Of a stretch of 64,000 nt of DNA, positions 23,137 through 35,649 are shown one piece after another. The notes under the pieces were generated by a model, which was not told where the DNA came from, ran no database searches, and worked only from the letters and a program-made list of their open reading frames with translations. Numbering within the stretch: the first letter of the stretch is position 1; the number at the start of each line of letters is the position of its first letter. The translations under genes were made by a program, and so were the position numbers. Source of the DNA: Romanomermis culicivorax (taxonomy: Eukaryota > Nematoda > Enoplea > Mermithida > Mermithidae); assembly GCA_963922205.1 (NCBI GenBank), contig CAWUHX010000086.1, positions 992,001 through 1,056,000 on the forward strand, written 5' to 3'.

Positions 23137-24739
23137 GTTTAGGCATCGACTTTTTTTCAGCCTTTTATTCTCTATTAACACCACTGAGTTATATTTTCAA
23201 GGCGGGCATTATTGGAGTCCACCTCTTTTTTGTAACGGAATCTTTTTGCATAGAAAAAATTTGGGGCTGTGCAGAAACACCAAAACACAAAACGCAAAAA
23301 CACTCCCCTATCTTTTAGTTTTATTTATGAGCTTCAATATACGTTTATTGCTTTTTTCGTAGCTGTCATTTTGTGCACCAGTTATGCTTCCATTTCTCCA
23401 TCGCATTCTCATTTCAAGTTTGTCGACTTCTTCATCAACTTATTTTTCTCTGTTTGCTATCCCTCAGTATTATTTTGACAACACGCCTTACCTTTTCCAA
23501 TGTTTAAAATTTTTCTGATTATTTCCTGTCTATTTGTTGCTTGTTTTATTTTCCCTTGAGTTTATCATGTTGCATTATCGATTTTTTTCACTAGCTCTAT
23601 GGTTTTCGTCATTTTATTTTTTGTCCAGCGTTTTCTTAGACGATTTATCTCCCATGTTATGCCTCTTTTTTTCTCCATTGCTTTTTTAGTTATTCATAAT
23701 AAGTCACTCTTTAGTACTTTTTTAGGATGAACAAGAATGGGCAGTGAACAGAATAAAAAAAACAAAAATGAATGAGCATAGTTTTTTAAACTATTGAATC
23801 AATTAGGTTTTAAATTTAACCTGACTGATGAAAAATCATATTGAGACTAAATATGAGCTAAGAATTACTGATTGGGCAATAAATCAAAATTGACCACATA
23901 TTACGCTCATAAGCCGGAAGTAACAAACGTGGTGCAAAATTGTAGACATTATGAAAATGTTTGTTCCAAACTTTGAGCAGAATGGGCTCAACTTTAATAA
24001 CTGACTGATGAACTGATCACTAATTATTGAGAACTTATTTTTGCAACACGATTCGACAAATTTTACGATGAAAACCAGATTCACCAATCATGCAAATTAG
24101 ATCCTCAAAATTTAAACAGTGAAAAAACATATTAATTTAGGATTCATGAATAAAATTAACTGAGTCTATTCAAAATTTCCACTATTTAAAGAGCTCTAAT
24201 TAATTTTGTCAAAGTGAAAATGACCAAGTTTCTGCAGATGAGCAAACGACTGTAAATGGGATGAAGGCACATTCTAGAACCAGAAAATTATATTTTCTTT
24301 GCTTCCTAGAACACTGGGAATTGCATCTTTTCATCGATTCTTGGGTAAGAACACCTCGAACATCTGCAACTTCTGAATCCGTTAGCATCAAGAATACTCA
24401 AAAATTTTTCTGTGAGGAAAAACCCAGCAAAAAGATGAAAAACGAATGGTTGAGCACCTGATATTGTCAGGGTTGGAAATGTTCGTTCGTGGAGGTGAAA
24501 TTCTGTAGTACTTACTCCCGTGCAGTGACCTTTTACGCTCGCTGTGTCAAGTCGGAGGGGTTGTGTCCGTGGTTCTGCCAACACAATAGGTTACAAATCA
24601 TTTATTACCCAATAACATTCAATTTCACAGGTTGATCTTACAAAATGCAACAACATTATGTTTTTTCGCGCCGCATCCACAACATTTTCCTCCTTTTCCT
24701 AACATTTTTCCCCCGAAAAAGTACAATTTTGGAACAACG

Positions 24740-24845
24740 AGTGGATGTCCCAATCAGTGTTTTTTCTGCACAAGCTGTTTTGCACAGTGCAAAAAAAAAT
24801 TTGCACGAGCAGAAAAAGTTTTGCACAGTGCAAAAAAACACTGTT
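24740..24845. repeat. palindromic TTTTGCACAGTGCAAAA block
   Basis: The palindrome TTTTGCACAGTGCAAAA occurs twice (near 24778 and 24820), flanked by mirror-related CTGCACAAG and GCACGAGCAGAAAAAG words, so the block can form a cruciform. Related GCACTGTGCAGAAAA words occur at about 19010 and 27775. The overlapping short frames on both strands derive from this symmetry. Confidence 0.5.
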
Positions 24846-27599
24846 CCCAATCCGAATTACAAAATTGAAATCGGCATGGGGCGCCATAACATTCTTCAGT
24901 ATTTTCCGATTTTACGGCCATTTTCTAACCATGCCATGTGAACAAAATGTATTTCCACATTGCACACAAATACAAAAAAAAATCTTAGTACGTAGCCAAA
25001 AATAATTGTCTGTACAAAAAAATAGTGGTGCTCTGCAAATGTCAATTTTTCCAATTTCAAGAATCAAGATCACTTAAGCATGAATCTTAAAACTGTGGAC
25101 AATCTAGACGTATTTTTCATATGAATCAGTGTTTTTTTGTACAAAAACCCTTGTACCAGTACAAAGATCAGCCAAAAACTCTTTGTGTTTCCGTACAAAC
25201 CTTCTTCCTGATAGCACTCCAGTTCATGTCCTTCATAATAATTTTACAAATTAAAAAAATGTACTCATACTCTTTAATCTGAAAAACTTCAAGTTGAACA
25301 TGATATTTCTGAAAATTACTTCCATGATGCTTCTGAATTAAAACTCGGCTTCATGTTTAAAATTATAGTCACAAAAAAGTTGGAAAAATTGATTTTGATT
25401 ATGCACCAAAATTCGTCTTTTCCACACAGGACCGCCTACATTTTTTCTCCAGAGAGCACGATTTGTAGAAAAATAGTGGATAGACCATTGCAAACAATTA
25501 CAAAATCCGGCGCCGAGTGCCGGAAATTTTTTTGGTGATTTCTGATACTAGAGCATGGAGTAGGATTTTCTTTCTGACCAGGTAATATCGACAAAATCTC
25601 TTTGTACTTTGAACGAAGATTGTCAAAAAAATCTTTGTTTAGAGCAATAATGCTTATCTCGAACAAAAATATAGTGGTACCAATTTAGATATAATACCTC
25701 AAAATCTTTTCTGGACCAAAAAGTTGCTCCTGTTAGCATCAAATGACCCCTTGACTGATTGGAAAAATTTATTACGTTGTTCTGTCAAATTCGAATCAGA
25801 AAAAAACATCAACTTTTCCAAAATATCACTTTATGGCCTATGTCAAGCCAAAAATGAGTTCCCCCCAGAGAGTTTCCTCAAAGTAAACTGGGGAGACACA
25901 TTAAACATAGTATAAACACAAATGTAACAACATGGATTTCACGTGAATTATAAAGCAACATATATATATATATATATCGGAAAAGTCTTATGGGTCTGAA
26001 TAACCAGAACACAAAAAATCGCTGAACCAAATGTATAACAGCGACAAAATGTGTGCACAGTTACGTAGAACCCGAAATTAATCGCAAATCCAATAAGGCG
26101 TAAATAACAACAAAATGCTCAACTCAACGCTATATCAGTTAATATTGAATCTAAATCTTTCAGAATTTAAGTTTTAATCCAAACTGTCTTTTTAAATGAC
26201 TTTTAAATGACATCATCGTAGAACATAATTGCAGTTTTCCACGCCAACTTTTTCTCAGCTAGATGATAAGACCAAAATTTTTCTCCACATTTTCACACAT
26301 TTAGTTTAACAATGTGCTGCGATGCTTAGCTCGACAACCTCCCAAGTTTTCATTGGCGATAATTCTTTGGAAGTCAATGAAAAACGAAATTTTTAGCTTA
26401 AAATTGAATCATGATAAATGCTTGAAATCGAATCATGATAAATGTAGCAAAATGTATATTGAACGTATTGGATAACTTGGATATGAAGTCAGCGTTTTGA
26501 CACGAAGTGCTTTACACTTATCATTTTCAACATTTTAAAATGCTAAAAAATTGAATTTTCGACCGTCATTCAAAAATCTGATTCAAATTATCTGATTAAA
26601 ACACAATTTCATTCAATATTGAATTAAGAAAATGAGAACTATTAAATGTTGACTAGTAAGTGAAATAGACATAATAATAGTCGCGCCTGAGCTGGATTAT
26701 ATCAACCAATGATCTTTTAAAGGGCGAAGTACTTTAAAAGATCAAAGTTTGAACCTAAGAAACTACACCTTACTTTCAACCGGGGATTTTTTTGCATGCC
26801 TTCATTTTCCTATGGAGATGATGCAAAAAATTTTTCCCACACAAAAATTGGTTCCATTCCAAGTTGAAATCATTCGATAAATGTGTAAAATGAACGAAAA
26901 TTTCCAGCAAAGTCTTGAAAAGTATCTGTTTTTCTAGCTCAAAAAATTGTTTTAAATTGGCTGAGTAAATTTAATAGTTGCTGCTGTCAATTTTGTGATT
27001 AGGGCTGAAGGTTTGTAGATTTCAATTGATTTTTGAATTGAAAAAATGTTTTTTCGACACTCTAGAACACTCGAAAATAAGTCTTTTCAGCCCTTATCCT
27101 GAAATAAAAGCTTTACATTTTTAGTCGAATTTCATGAAAATCAAGAATCATCGTTTCCAAATGACAAACTTTGTGTTTACAAAGATCAGAAAACTTGAAG
27201 TCAGAGAAAAAATTCATCAAGATCAAGAAAAAATTCAATTTCCAACAAATTCCAAGCCGAACAACATTTCCAGAGCATAGCATCAGAGAATTTTAGAACA
27301 CAGGAGTTTCTGATATGTTGGAAAATGAGTTCTAGTTCTGGAGATAATTTGTAATATTCTCGGTTTAGATTTTCTCTAGAAAAAGAATGATTATTAAATA
27401 AATGTATGCAGAAAGGTGGGAAAAAATCAGCAAACTCATATTCATCACCAAAATTCCAATTCTCACTATTTTTTCAAAGAAAGTGTCGAGTTTTACTCAC
27501 TCTAGTAAAGACAAAACAGATTCATGGAAACAATCAAGAATAACTGAGAAATGAAACTAAACTTCTTTCTGGCTGAGCTTCAGCTTATAATTGTAGTGA

Positions 27600-28560
27600 A
27601 TGTTATAAATTATTGTCATTGCTGGCGCGAAGCAACAGAAAAATTTGAGATTTTGACTTTCTAAATTGTAACAAAATGCACCTTTTCATCAATGCCAGCT
27701 GTGGAAATGCGCAAAAAATTTCCGTTCTGTGCAGAAAATATCCAAGAAATTTTCTGCACAACGCAAAAAAAGTCCGCACTATGTAGAAAAAACCCTGCTT
27801 TGAACCGCCATAATTTTCTCAGAATTTGGCACATAAGCCCATATTTTTTTGCATTTCGGGATTTTTTTCGCCAAAAATAAAAATTTGACTGAAGGAACAA
27901 TATTATCAATTTTTTGCAAGATACAACTAATGCTAAGTATTTTTTCCACGAATTTTGCTTTTCAGGAGAAAACTTACAAAAAAATGAAAAAATTCTGGCT
28001 GTTTATGGTAAGAAAAATTTTGAGGGTTAAACAGATGCGTTTTAGAAAGTCTAAATGTGAAAATTTCGGGACACTTTACGCCAGCTATGAGCTTAATAAT
28101 CATTATTGTTTGTTATCTAGCTCAGGCACAGCTTTTATCATGTCAACATTTACTAATCAATTAATTTTGAATAATTACATCATTTTAAACGTTAGCTCAT
28201 CTTTTAGTAGGTAACATTTAGATATTCTTTGAGAAATATTTACATGTCAACTTCTCCAAATTTTTAAAACGATAGTTTCTTTCCTTACATAAATTGAATT
28301 GAAAATCTTCTGGAAAGAAGTTTTCAGAAAATTTTACTTTTCTTACTCACAGCTTTTCAACTGAATGAAATGGGAGCTCATGAATGATTACAATTTTCCT
28401 CATTTTCTACGATGAATTTCAAAAAGGCACGATTTTTGAGCAGACCATTTGAACCTAATTCGTGAAATAAATGCTGGATTATTGTCCAGCGTTCTATTCA
28501 ATATCCGAAAAAATTTTCTATCACATCTCTTTCTTGGGCTCTCACTTGTTAACAAGGAGA
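27600..28560 (-). repeat. dispersed family R3, inverse copy
   Basis: Contains, in inverse order and orientation, the family landmarks: GCGCGAAG near 27625, a TAATAATCATTATTGTTT tract at 28093, CATGTCAACATTTACTAATC at 28138, and TTGGGCTCTCACTTGTTAAC at 28533, the complement of the GACAAGTGAGAGCCC end. The copy is diverged and probably old. Confidence 0.5.
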
Positions 28561-29429
28561 CCTTAATGGTTAGATTTATCAAGTAATTCAAATCAGGCTG
28601 TTTTGCACAGGCCAGGTTGAAATGTGCAACTCAGGAGAAAATTTGGTTTCGCATACAGTTGCTCACTCAAAAATTGACAAATTCGGTCAATTTAGTCAGA
28701 AAAATGATTAGAAGCTATAGTTTCCTTGTTTTTCATTCGAATTTGCTTGGACAAAAATAGCTCAAAAAGAAGAAGAAAAATGACCTGAAAAACTTTGATT
28801 TCAAGGGTTCTAAAACATTGGATCCGCAACTATCGATGATCAGCCATGATCTTTTCGCCATTTGATTGACGAAAGAGATCGAACATTTTTTCTCGCATTT
28901 TCAATCACTAATCATCATTATTTATCAAAAGTGATTGTTTCCAAATTATCCTATGCATAAGAAGTGTGTCGGTATTTTAACCTGTACTTGAACGTCCGTA
29001 CTACTTTATTCCGGCAATTGCATTTTTAGCATTTAAGTATTCTATAACGCTGGAAAATGAATCTTCTCAATATTTATTTCCTTGATGGAGGTTAATTTTT
29101 CAGTTAACTCAATAAGTTTTCAGTCGGGCGAACTAAAATTCGAAAATTAGGCATGCAATCAAGAATTTGGTTGCCTGCCTAATTTGCGTGCCTAAACTAA
29201 TTACAAGAATTTCAACCAAGAATTTTCGAATGCAAAAAGTTTATGTTCATGAAACCCGGAAATTCTAAAGGTCTACAAAACGATAATGTGAAAATAATGA
29301 AGAAAAATTTTTGATCAAATACATTAAAAGACGAGATCAAACCACTGTTTTTTTCCACATTTGCACTATAATGTGGAAAAAAATTTTGAGTTTTTTCCAC
29401 AAATGAGGAAGAAAAATTTGGGGTATTCA

Positions 29430-29950
29430 TACTGGAAAGATGCATTTTAGGAGGTCCAAATCTCAAAATTTTTGGCGCTTCGCGCCGGTCATAACAGAAA
29501 TAATCATTATTATTTATTACGAAGCTCAGGCACGGCTTTTAGCATGTCTACCTTCGCTTACCATTTAATTTTTCATAGTTTTCATCATCTTAAACGTATT
29601 ATTTCATGTTTAATTGGCAATCTTGAATATTATATCTGTATGTTTAATGAAGATCCACACTTTTTCCTTCATATTTTCTTGAGGAAGATCAAGACGTCAG
29701 CTTTCTGAACTTTTTGAAGCGTTTGTTCCTTTCTTAATGTAAATTCAATTCAAGAGCTTCGTAGAAGTATTTTTGGAAAATTTCTACGCTTCTGACTCAT
29801 ACCTTTTCGACCAAATTTATGAGAGGTTATGAACAAATTAATGGTTTTAAAATTTTTCGAATGATAAATTTCTAGAAATTACGATTCATGAACACAAAAT
29901 TTAAATCAAATTTTTGAGATATATGTTCAGAACGATTATCAGAATGCCTT
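29430..29950 (-). repeat. dispersed family R3, inverse copy
   Basis: Begins with a GGCGCTTCGCGCCGG word at 29473 and continues with TAATCATTATTATTTATTACG, AGCATGTCTACCTTCGCTTA and TTCTACGCTTCTGACTCATA, all complements of tracts in copies at 15.0 and 18.3 kb in reversed order. The second poly-C mini-element lies just downstream. Confidence 0.55.
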
Positions 29951-29977
29951 AAGAAGCTCAAAAACATTTGAATCCTA

Positions 29978-30174
29978 CCTGTACTTGGGGGGATTGGAGG
30001 GGCTCCCCCAACTTGGCCAACCATGTACCCAACATCATCCAACCCCCCCCCCCCCCCAGTTTGGAAAAAATTGAAAAAATTTGCAAAAAAGTGTATGTTT
30101 TTTGGCCTTTTTTGGGAAAAATTTCGAGTTTTTTCGACCCCCCCCTCCCCCCAACTGGTCGGAGGTCTTACATG
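29978..30174. mobile_element. TA-flanked poly-C mini-element, copy 2
   Basis: Ends CCTGTA...TACATG, flanked by TA at 29976-29977 and 30175-30176. The interior shares the GTGTATGTTTTTTGGCCTTT tract and the terminal CAACTGGTCGGAGGTCTTAC with copy 1 in the same orientation. The right end has one change from TACAGG. Confidence 0.55.
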
Positions 30175-31356
30175 TATGATTTGAATAAAGCGTTCATGAG
30201 CATTTTCAAGCGTAAAAAGGAGAATTTTAAGACGAAAACTTGTCAAAAGATTTTCCACATGTAGAAAAAAATTTTACCTCTTTCTACTTGTCGAAAAAAG
30301 TTCGTGGATCAAACATTTACCCATAATATAAGTTGATATTCAAAAGCTACAAGCTCAAGGTATAGAATAAAATTTTATGGCCCCACAAAACAACTGATCA
30401 CAAAAATCATAAAATATAAATGATTTTGAATTCGGCACAAAGCGCCGGAAAATTTTCAATATTTTTCATTCAAAAATGAATAAAAATGCATCTTCGGACA
30501 GGAAACCCTATAACGTAATCAAAAGAGGCGGTCAGGCTCTTGGTTGCATTGTGCAACTTGCAGGAAAAATTTAGTTGCACTGCCTGAAATTTGGTCGCTG
30601 TGTGCAGAAAACCCTGATTCAAGATCAGTGTGCTCTTACATTATTTGTTGAGAAATTCTTCAAGTGGACAATATTCGACTTCTATCAAACCCGGAAATTT
30701 TAGTTTTCTCCTTTACTTTTGAGGAATTAACGGCTTTAAAAATTCCAAATGTTTGGACAAGTTCGGAAACACTTGAATAAAGCATCTGAGCATTTTAAGC
30801 ACAAAAAACGACTTGGGAAAAAAGGGAAGGGAAGAAGCTTCTGAGGGAAAACTGGAAAAATCGGTGGAAAAACAGTGCTGCTGCTTCGAAAAAACAAAAC
30901 TATGTTTTCTCTCTTCACAAACAATAAAATGAATCTTATGTCAAGCTTCGAGTTCCTAACTTCCTCTGGTGTATATATACTGAGAGAAATGACAAATACA
31001 AAATCCGAAATTCTGAATCCAAAGAAAAGGCGGAAAAAATTACAGGGCTGCGCGCGCCCGCCCATTTCAGATTCTGGTGATAAGCTAGAAGATCAACAAA
31101 ACCGCGTTCTGAAACTATTTTCATTAAAAAATTCAAAGAAAAATCCAAAATTTTATCGCACACAAAATTCAAATATGAAAAGTGAGACATTCATAATTAC
31201 GCTCTGTAATTACGATTTTTGAGATTTGATTAACTACAGTCGATCGCAAAAAAGATTCACAAGTACGAAAAGTATCCGAGAACTATTGATTTTTGAGGAA
31301 GGCGGTCACGTGACACCCAATGGCAGATCGAAAACACCGTGTTTGAAATCGATTGA

Positions 31357-31900
31357 ATGTTTTTCCATTACATCATTTTTTTGCAGACTTCAACTATTTG
31401 TTTTAAACAAATCTATTCAGATTTCTATTCAGATTTGTTTAAATTCATCACTGCTATTTGCAAAAGTGGGATCCTTTATTGGATCATCCTCACTGTCACT
31501 AGAAAAATAGAATCCATTCACACCTCTGTTTTTCAATTTCATTAGAATCTCACATTGATAACTCATTCAGTGTTTCCCTTTGGTTGCTTAGTAAATTCTG
31601 GGCCAGCAGCATGCCTAGCATTTGAAACTGATTCCTATAATCATAAATTTGTTATGTATGAGCACAAATTATTCTCATGATTCCTCCCATCTCAACATAC
31701 AATCTATGGGAGAAATCATAAGAATGATTTGTGATCATACATAACAAAATTGACAAAATTTATTTTGCTGTTTTGAAAACTGATGAATGTTCAGAGAAAA
31801 GATATTACCACAAAAAAGAGATCAAGACTCAAGTTTTTAGTATGTTAAACAGCTTTTCTTGCTGAACCAGAGTCTATCCTTTGTTTGCAATGAAGTCGAG
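31357..31900 (-). repeat. dispersed repeat with exon-like block, partner of 5.3 kb
   Basis: Inverse partner of 5294-5720. On the minus strand a TTTTTCTAG acceptor (plus 31500-31508) is followed by an acidic coding-like block SEDDPIKDPTFANSSDEFKQ and a stop. Such Ser/Asp/Glu-rich exons are common in invertebrate proteins of unknown function. A 45-bp hairpin lies within the repeat (31645-31750). Confidence 0.4.
31645..31750. repeat. 45-bp-arm hairpin
   Basis: The arm AAATTTGTTATGTATGAGCA...CTCCCA (31645-31689) pairs with TGGGAG...TGTGATCATACATAACAAAA (31707-31750), about 85-90% matched, around a 17-base loop. The related repeat at 5.3 kb holds only one arm, so the second arm is an addition in this copy. 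Confidence 0.65.
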
Positions 31901-32534
31901 TTGGCCCTGAGTTATTCCAGTGTAAACACATAAAAAATTGTCATGATAAACTGTAGCTTTGGAACATTGCTGCTGCATCGTGAATCCTTTGTATTGATTT
32001 GTGAATTTTACATATGTTGTGCAACTTTTCATGCTAATTCCAAATTTTTGAGATCCAAATTTAATCATGGTTATGAGATATCCCACACAGATCAAGAGTT
32101 ATTTGGCTCCAAAGTTGAAAATATCAAATCACCTTTCCAATGACAATGAGTTACAATTAGTTTTTGAAGCTTTTCCAAAATAAGTTAATTTCATTTTGAT
32201 ATGATTATTATTGACTGATCTACAAGGCTGTGAGAATGTTATAGAAAACTGCAGAAACTTGTTTTGATTTTTATGTTGTCTAGAGACTAGAGTGCACCAA
32301 ATAACAACTTCATTTCATCACATCTACAATGTAGGATAGGATTTTCAAATGATTTCATGTACGTCTTTTATTGTGGCATTGTTGTTGCTCAATGCTAAGT
32401 GAAGAATGAGTTCAGATACTTTACTCATGAAGAACGAACGCAGTGGCTTCACCCTATCCCCAATTAGTCTATAAAATGATGGTAATAGAAAAATTCTTTC
32501 TACTTCAAACCTTCAACATTAATTAAAGCGAGAA

Positions 32535-32620
32535 ACACAATGACTTACACTGTTAGTGTGACACTGATTTTAATAAGCAATAGACACAATGACTGACACT
32601 GTTAGCATGACACTGATATG
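32535..32620. repeat. 49-bp tandem duplication
   Basis: ACACAATGACTTACACTGTT (32535) recurs as ACACAATGACTGACACTGTT (32584), both followed by AG-TGACACTGAT. Two units only. Confidence 0.6.
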
Positions 32621-32799
32621 TACCATGTTGCCCGTATTTCACACCCTATAAATATATATGAGCTCTAGGGTTATTTTCACATATATAGGCCACAACATTG
32701 CATTTTGCTCAAGTGAATATTCATACTTTTCTGCCTTGTCCAATTCCCACACTGGACCAAACCCTCTGTTCCTTGCCTGTTTTCTTTCTCGGTGAGCTA

Positions 32800-33745
32800 C
32801 TTGTGCTGTTACTGACATGTGATGCTCACTTCTGGTCTCACCTATAAGCTGACTTACTCAAGGTACCAGTACTTACCCTGTCTGCTGTAGCTCTCTGTCT
32901 GGACTTGGAAAAAAAACCAACCTGTTATGTCCAGACCTGTTTGCATATTAATTATGCAAATTAGTTTAAAAAAACATCTGTCCACCCTATCGAGGGTGAA
33001 CAGTGATGGTCCATGTTCCATCATTTCATTTTCTAAGCAACAAGACATATGCAGTAACACTGTTTATTGCTTTAACTAACAATAAAAACAAAAAATAAAA
33101 ACTATGTAGGAGCACCTATGTGCTACTTCTATCAACACATATGATTAAATGTTTTGGCTGCTCCGTGGCCCCTACTTCGTCAACGCTCAGCCTACCATCC
33201 TGATCTCCATCCCCAGCCATTGATGACACAGTGGATATGCTCAGATTACCTTTTGCCCCACTTACGCACAGCCCTTGACCAAGGCCTTCCAATGCAGCCT
33301 TGATCTTGATGTCTATCAAGGCCTGAAGCGCATCATCCACCTCCTGCTTGCTGTTGGCTCCTTTGAGCCCTTTGCAATTTGTGCCTAGAACATATACCTA
33401 TTAACAACCTTGTTCTAAGACTGACTTAATGCTTCTGCTTACACTCGCGCTATTTCTTGTTCCATTTGTCCTAAGTCGTAGGACCAATTGATTGTTCCCA
33501 TGGAAAAATTTCAATGAACCCCCTGTGGGACATTGTCCCCCTCATTCTGCCAGTGGGCCTCTTGGCCCAATAGTCATTTTTTGACCTAGAGGCAGAAGTG
33601 TTGAAACAGACACAAATTCACTAGAAATGAAAAAAAAACCTCTGAAATGAGGTAAACATTAGTGGAATGAATAAAGCCTGAGTCAAAACTAATATTGCTA
33701 CACATAGAAAATTTGCATAGGAAATAATTTCCTAAAAATCAATTC
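32800..33745 (-). repeat. large repeat family, copy B (second part)
   Basis: Inverse copy of 14140-15015. It is better preserved in its coding-like part than copy A. The remainder of the family (37.8-40.1 kb) is separated from it by about 4 kb of satellite and other sequence that copy A does not have at the equivalent junction (14116-14140). Confidence 0.65.
33116..33370 (-). CDS. WHEP-like and EF-hand-like coding segment (copy B)
   Basis: On the minus strand an open frame of about 84 codons runs from roughly 33370 down to a TAG at 33116-33118. Its start (GTNCKGLKGANSKQEVDDAL, then QALIDIKIKAA) resembles the WHEP helix-turn-helix of tRNA synthetases, whose pattern is QG..VR.LKa...k.evd.al..Ll.lK. 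Farther on, DGDQDGRLSVDE matches the 12-residue EF-hand calcium loop at every key position (D1, D3, D5, G6, L8, S9, E12). A single EF loop without clear flanking helices may be coincidence. No Met start is certain; an upstream splice is likely. Copy A carries the same segment with a frameshift. Function unknown; the WHEP comparison is from memory of the family pattern. Confidence 0.35.
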   Translation of the reverse strand, partial: GLKGANSKQEVDDALQALIDIKIKAALEGLGQGLCVSGAKGNLSISTVSSMAGDGDQDGRLSVDEVGATEQPKHLIICVDRSST

Positions 33746-34189
33746 TTGTGAAAATCTTAAAAAGCTTGTATTAATATTGACCAAAATTTTGCAAAAATGA
33801 CAATAATTTCCTTGAAATGAATAAAAGATGAGATTTAAATGAACAAAACATATGCCAAGATTCTATGCTCAAACATAGAAAATGTACAAAGGATTTCTAG
33901 TGGAAAAAACAAAAAGAATTTTTATTTTCTGTATTGTTTTTCAAAACTTGTTCTAAAAATTAACGAAATCTGAAATATGATAATCATAATGTGAAATGGA
34001 ATAGTACAATAGAATGGTTCTCCTTTGAAATTGATCTTTGATGAAAAATATTCAATTAAAAATGAATATTATTTAGCATGCACGCTTTTATTCCTCATAT
34101 GATTAAAATTTGCATTTGACATCCACTTTTGTTCACTCTTCAATACTGTCCAGGCTTAAGTATACCCTAAGAATGAATAGTCAATGAGT

Positions 34190-34811
34190 CGAAAAATGAG
34201 AAAAGAGTAAATGGTGACCAACTATTTCACCTTCAGCAGCTGCTGAGGGTGGAATAGTCAGTGTCGTTTATCACTTTTTACATTCATTATTTTATAAGCC
34301 TCTCCAAAAACATGATAAGTTTTTTCGCAATATCAACAAAAGTTGGATAATTTTTCTTAGCCAATAGCTATATGAGAGAATTGATTTGGTTCCTAAATTT
34401 TGCCATTCAGAGTTTATACCATCTATCCTCATGGCAACTGAATTGAAGAAAAATTCATCAACATGTAAAAAAATGCTCTAGGCATGCAAAATATTTTTTA
34501 GAGAGAAGTCAAATCAAAAAGTAAGAGTTTCAGATTGGAAATTAAACATCCTCTCCAAGTATTTCACATTTTTGATGAGTACAAATTCTGAATATTCCTA
34601 TCCAGTTTTTATGCTCTGCTTAAAACTTGCTCCTTTCCACTTCTTTGGTTTCAGAAAAATTAAAATTGATTTTTTCTCTCAATTTTGGTTGAAATATTCA
34701 TTTTACATTGTTTTTTTGGATATGTTGTATGAAACAGTAGAACTCAACTCCATTCAGATATGTGTTTTTGAATTTAAAAAATGTTAGAAAGTAATTTTTT
34801 TTGTTTTCCAG
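34190..34811 (+). repeat. repeat shared with 42.75-43.29 kb, ending at a splice acceptor
   Basis: Direct-orientation match to 42750-43290, with tracts such as AATTGAAGAAAAATTCAT, TTTCAGATTGGAAATTAAAC and AACTTGCTCCTTTCCACTTC in the same order. Similarity fades just before a TTTTCCAG acceptor (34811 here, 43290 in the partner), after which the two are unrelated. An imperfect 18-bp-arm palindrome (CTATTTCACCTTCAGCAG / CTGCTGAGGGTGGAATAG) lies at 34222-34257. Confidence 0.55.
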
Positions 34812-34874
34812 GATGCAGGCAGCTCTAATGGCTCTAATCAGGTTCATGCAATACTTGTTGTCCATCTTGAATGA
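34812..34874 (+). CDS. possible short terminal exon
   Basis: After TTGTTTTCCAG the frame reads DAGSSNGSNQVHAILVVHLE and stops at 34872-34874. The equivalent position in the partner repeat (43291) starts a well supported exon, which is why this one is considered. There is no upstream exon in sight, so it may be a relic. Confidence 0.2.
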   Translation, partial: DAGSSNGSNQVHAILVVHLE

Positions 34875-34882
34875 GATTGTTT

Positions 34883-34950
34883 TGGTGAAATTTTGAGTGT
34901 CTAGTGGTGAGATTTTGAGTGTCTCTGGTGAAATTTTGAGTGCCTAGTGA
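34883..34950. repeat. 22-bp tandem repeat, three units
   Basis: TGGTGAAATTTTGAGTGTCTAG begins at 34883, with variants at 34905 and 34926. Nothing else is known about it. Confidence 0.7.
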
Positions 34951-35649
34951 CGGAATTGAATACAAATTGATTAAATTACCAGATACCAAATGTGGCTTAT
35001 CGATGACAGTAATGCACACAGATGTACAATTATGTTTTATCAAAGGACCTTTATCAAACTCTGAAGAAAAAATATGCAGAGCAAAAGGGCTGTATTGACA
35101 ATACCAGCTTCACCTTCATCACCCTAAATTTCAACAACTAGATGATTGATGATATGGTACACACCTATAATTATAAAAACATAACCTATTTCGATTTGGT
35201 CAGTGTTTATCTAGTTTGCAGGACATCTGTAACATAGGCCATCAAAAAAGTGCAGCACAAATTTGAAGATGCAATTGCTGATTTTCTAATTTTGATACTG
35301 TGATTTATTAAAAGCACAAAAAATCAAATCCACATTCCTGAATCCATTGGTGAAATGAGTTCCCTCCTAAGTTTGACCAATTTTTCAGGAAAAAAAAATT
35401 CAGTTATTTTCAGCTGAAAAATTATGTATAATGCCATTGGGCAGAAAAGGAATTGCGGAAATTCGAATTTAATTTTCCCATGATCAAGAGTCAAATTTAT
35501 AAAATCCACATCACTGAATTCAAAAGCTACAGCCTTCTTTGAGGCCAAAGTTTCGCAGACTGTTTTGTGTTTTGATAAATATCTGTTTTTCAATGAAAGC
35601 ATACAGTTCAGTAAATAATGTCAAACCTGTTAGGAAACCTGGCAGCAAA

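Larger units (their letters stand above)
16100..31200. other. 15-kb repeat mosaic without supported genes
   Basis: Apart from the elements listed individually, this stretch contains no exon with credible splice sites, no domain motif and no RNA gene that I can support. Copies of family R3, poly-A/T tracts, (TA)n at 25963-25977 and words such as GGCGCTTCGCGCCGG recur throughout. The many open frames of 60-115 codons are low-complexity or mirror images of inverted repeats. Confidence 0.5.
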
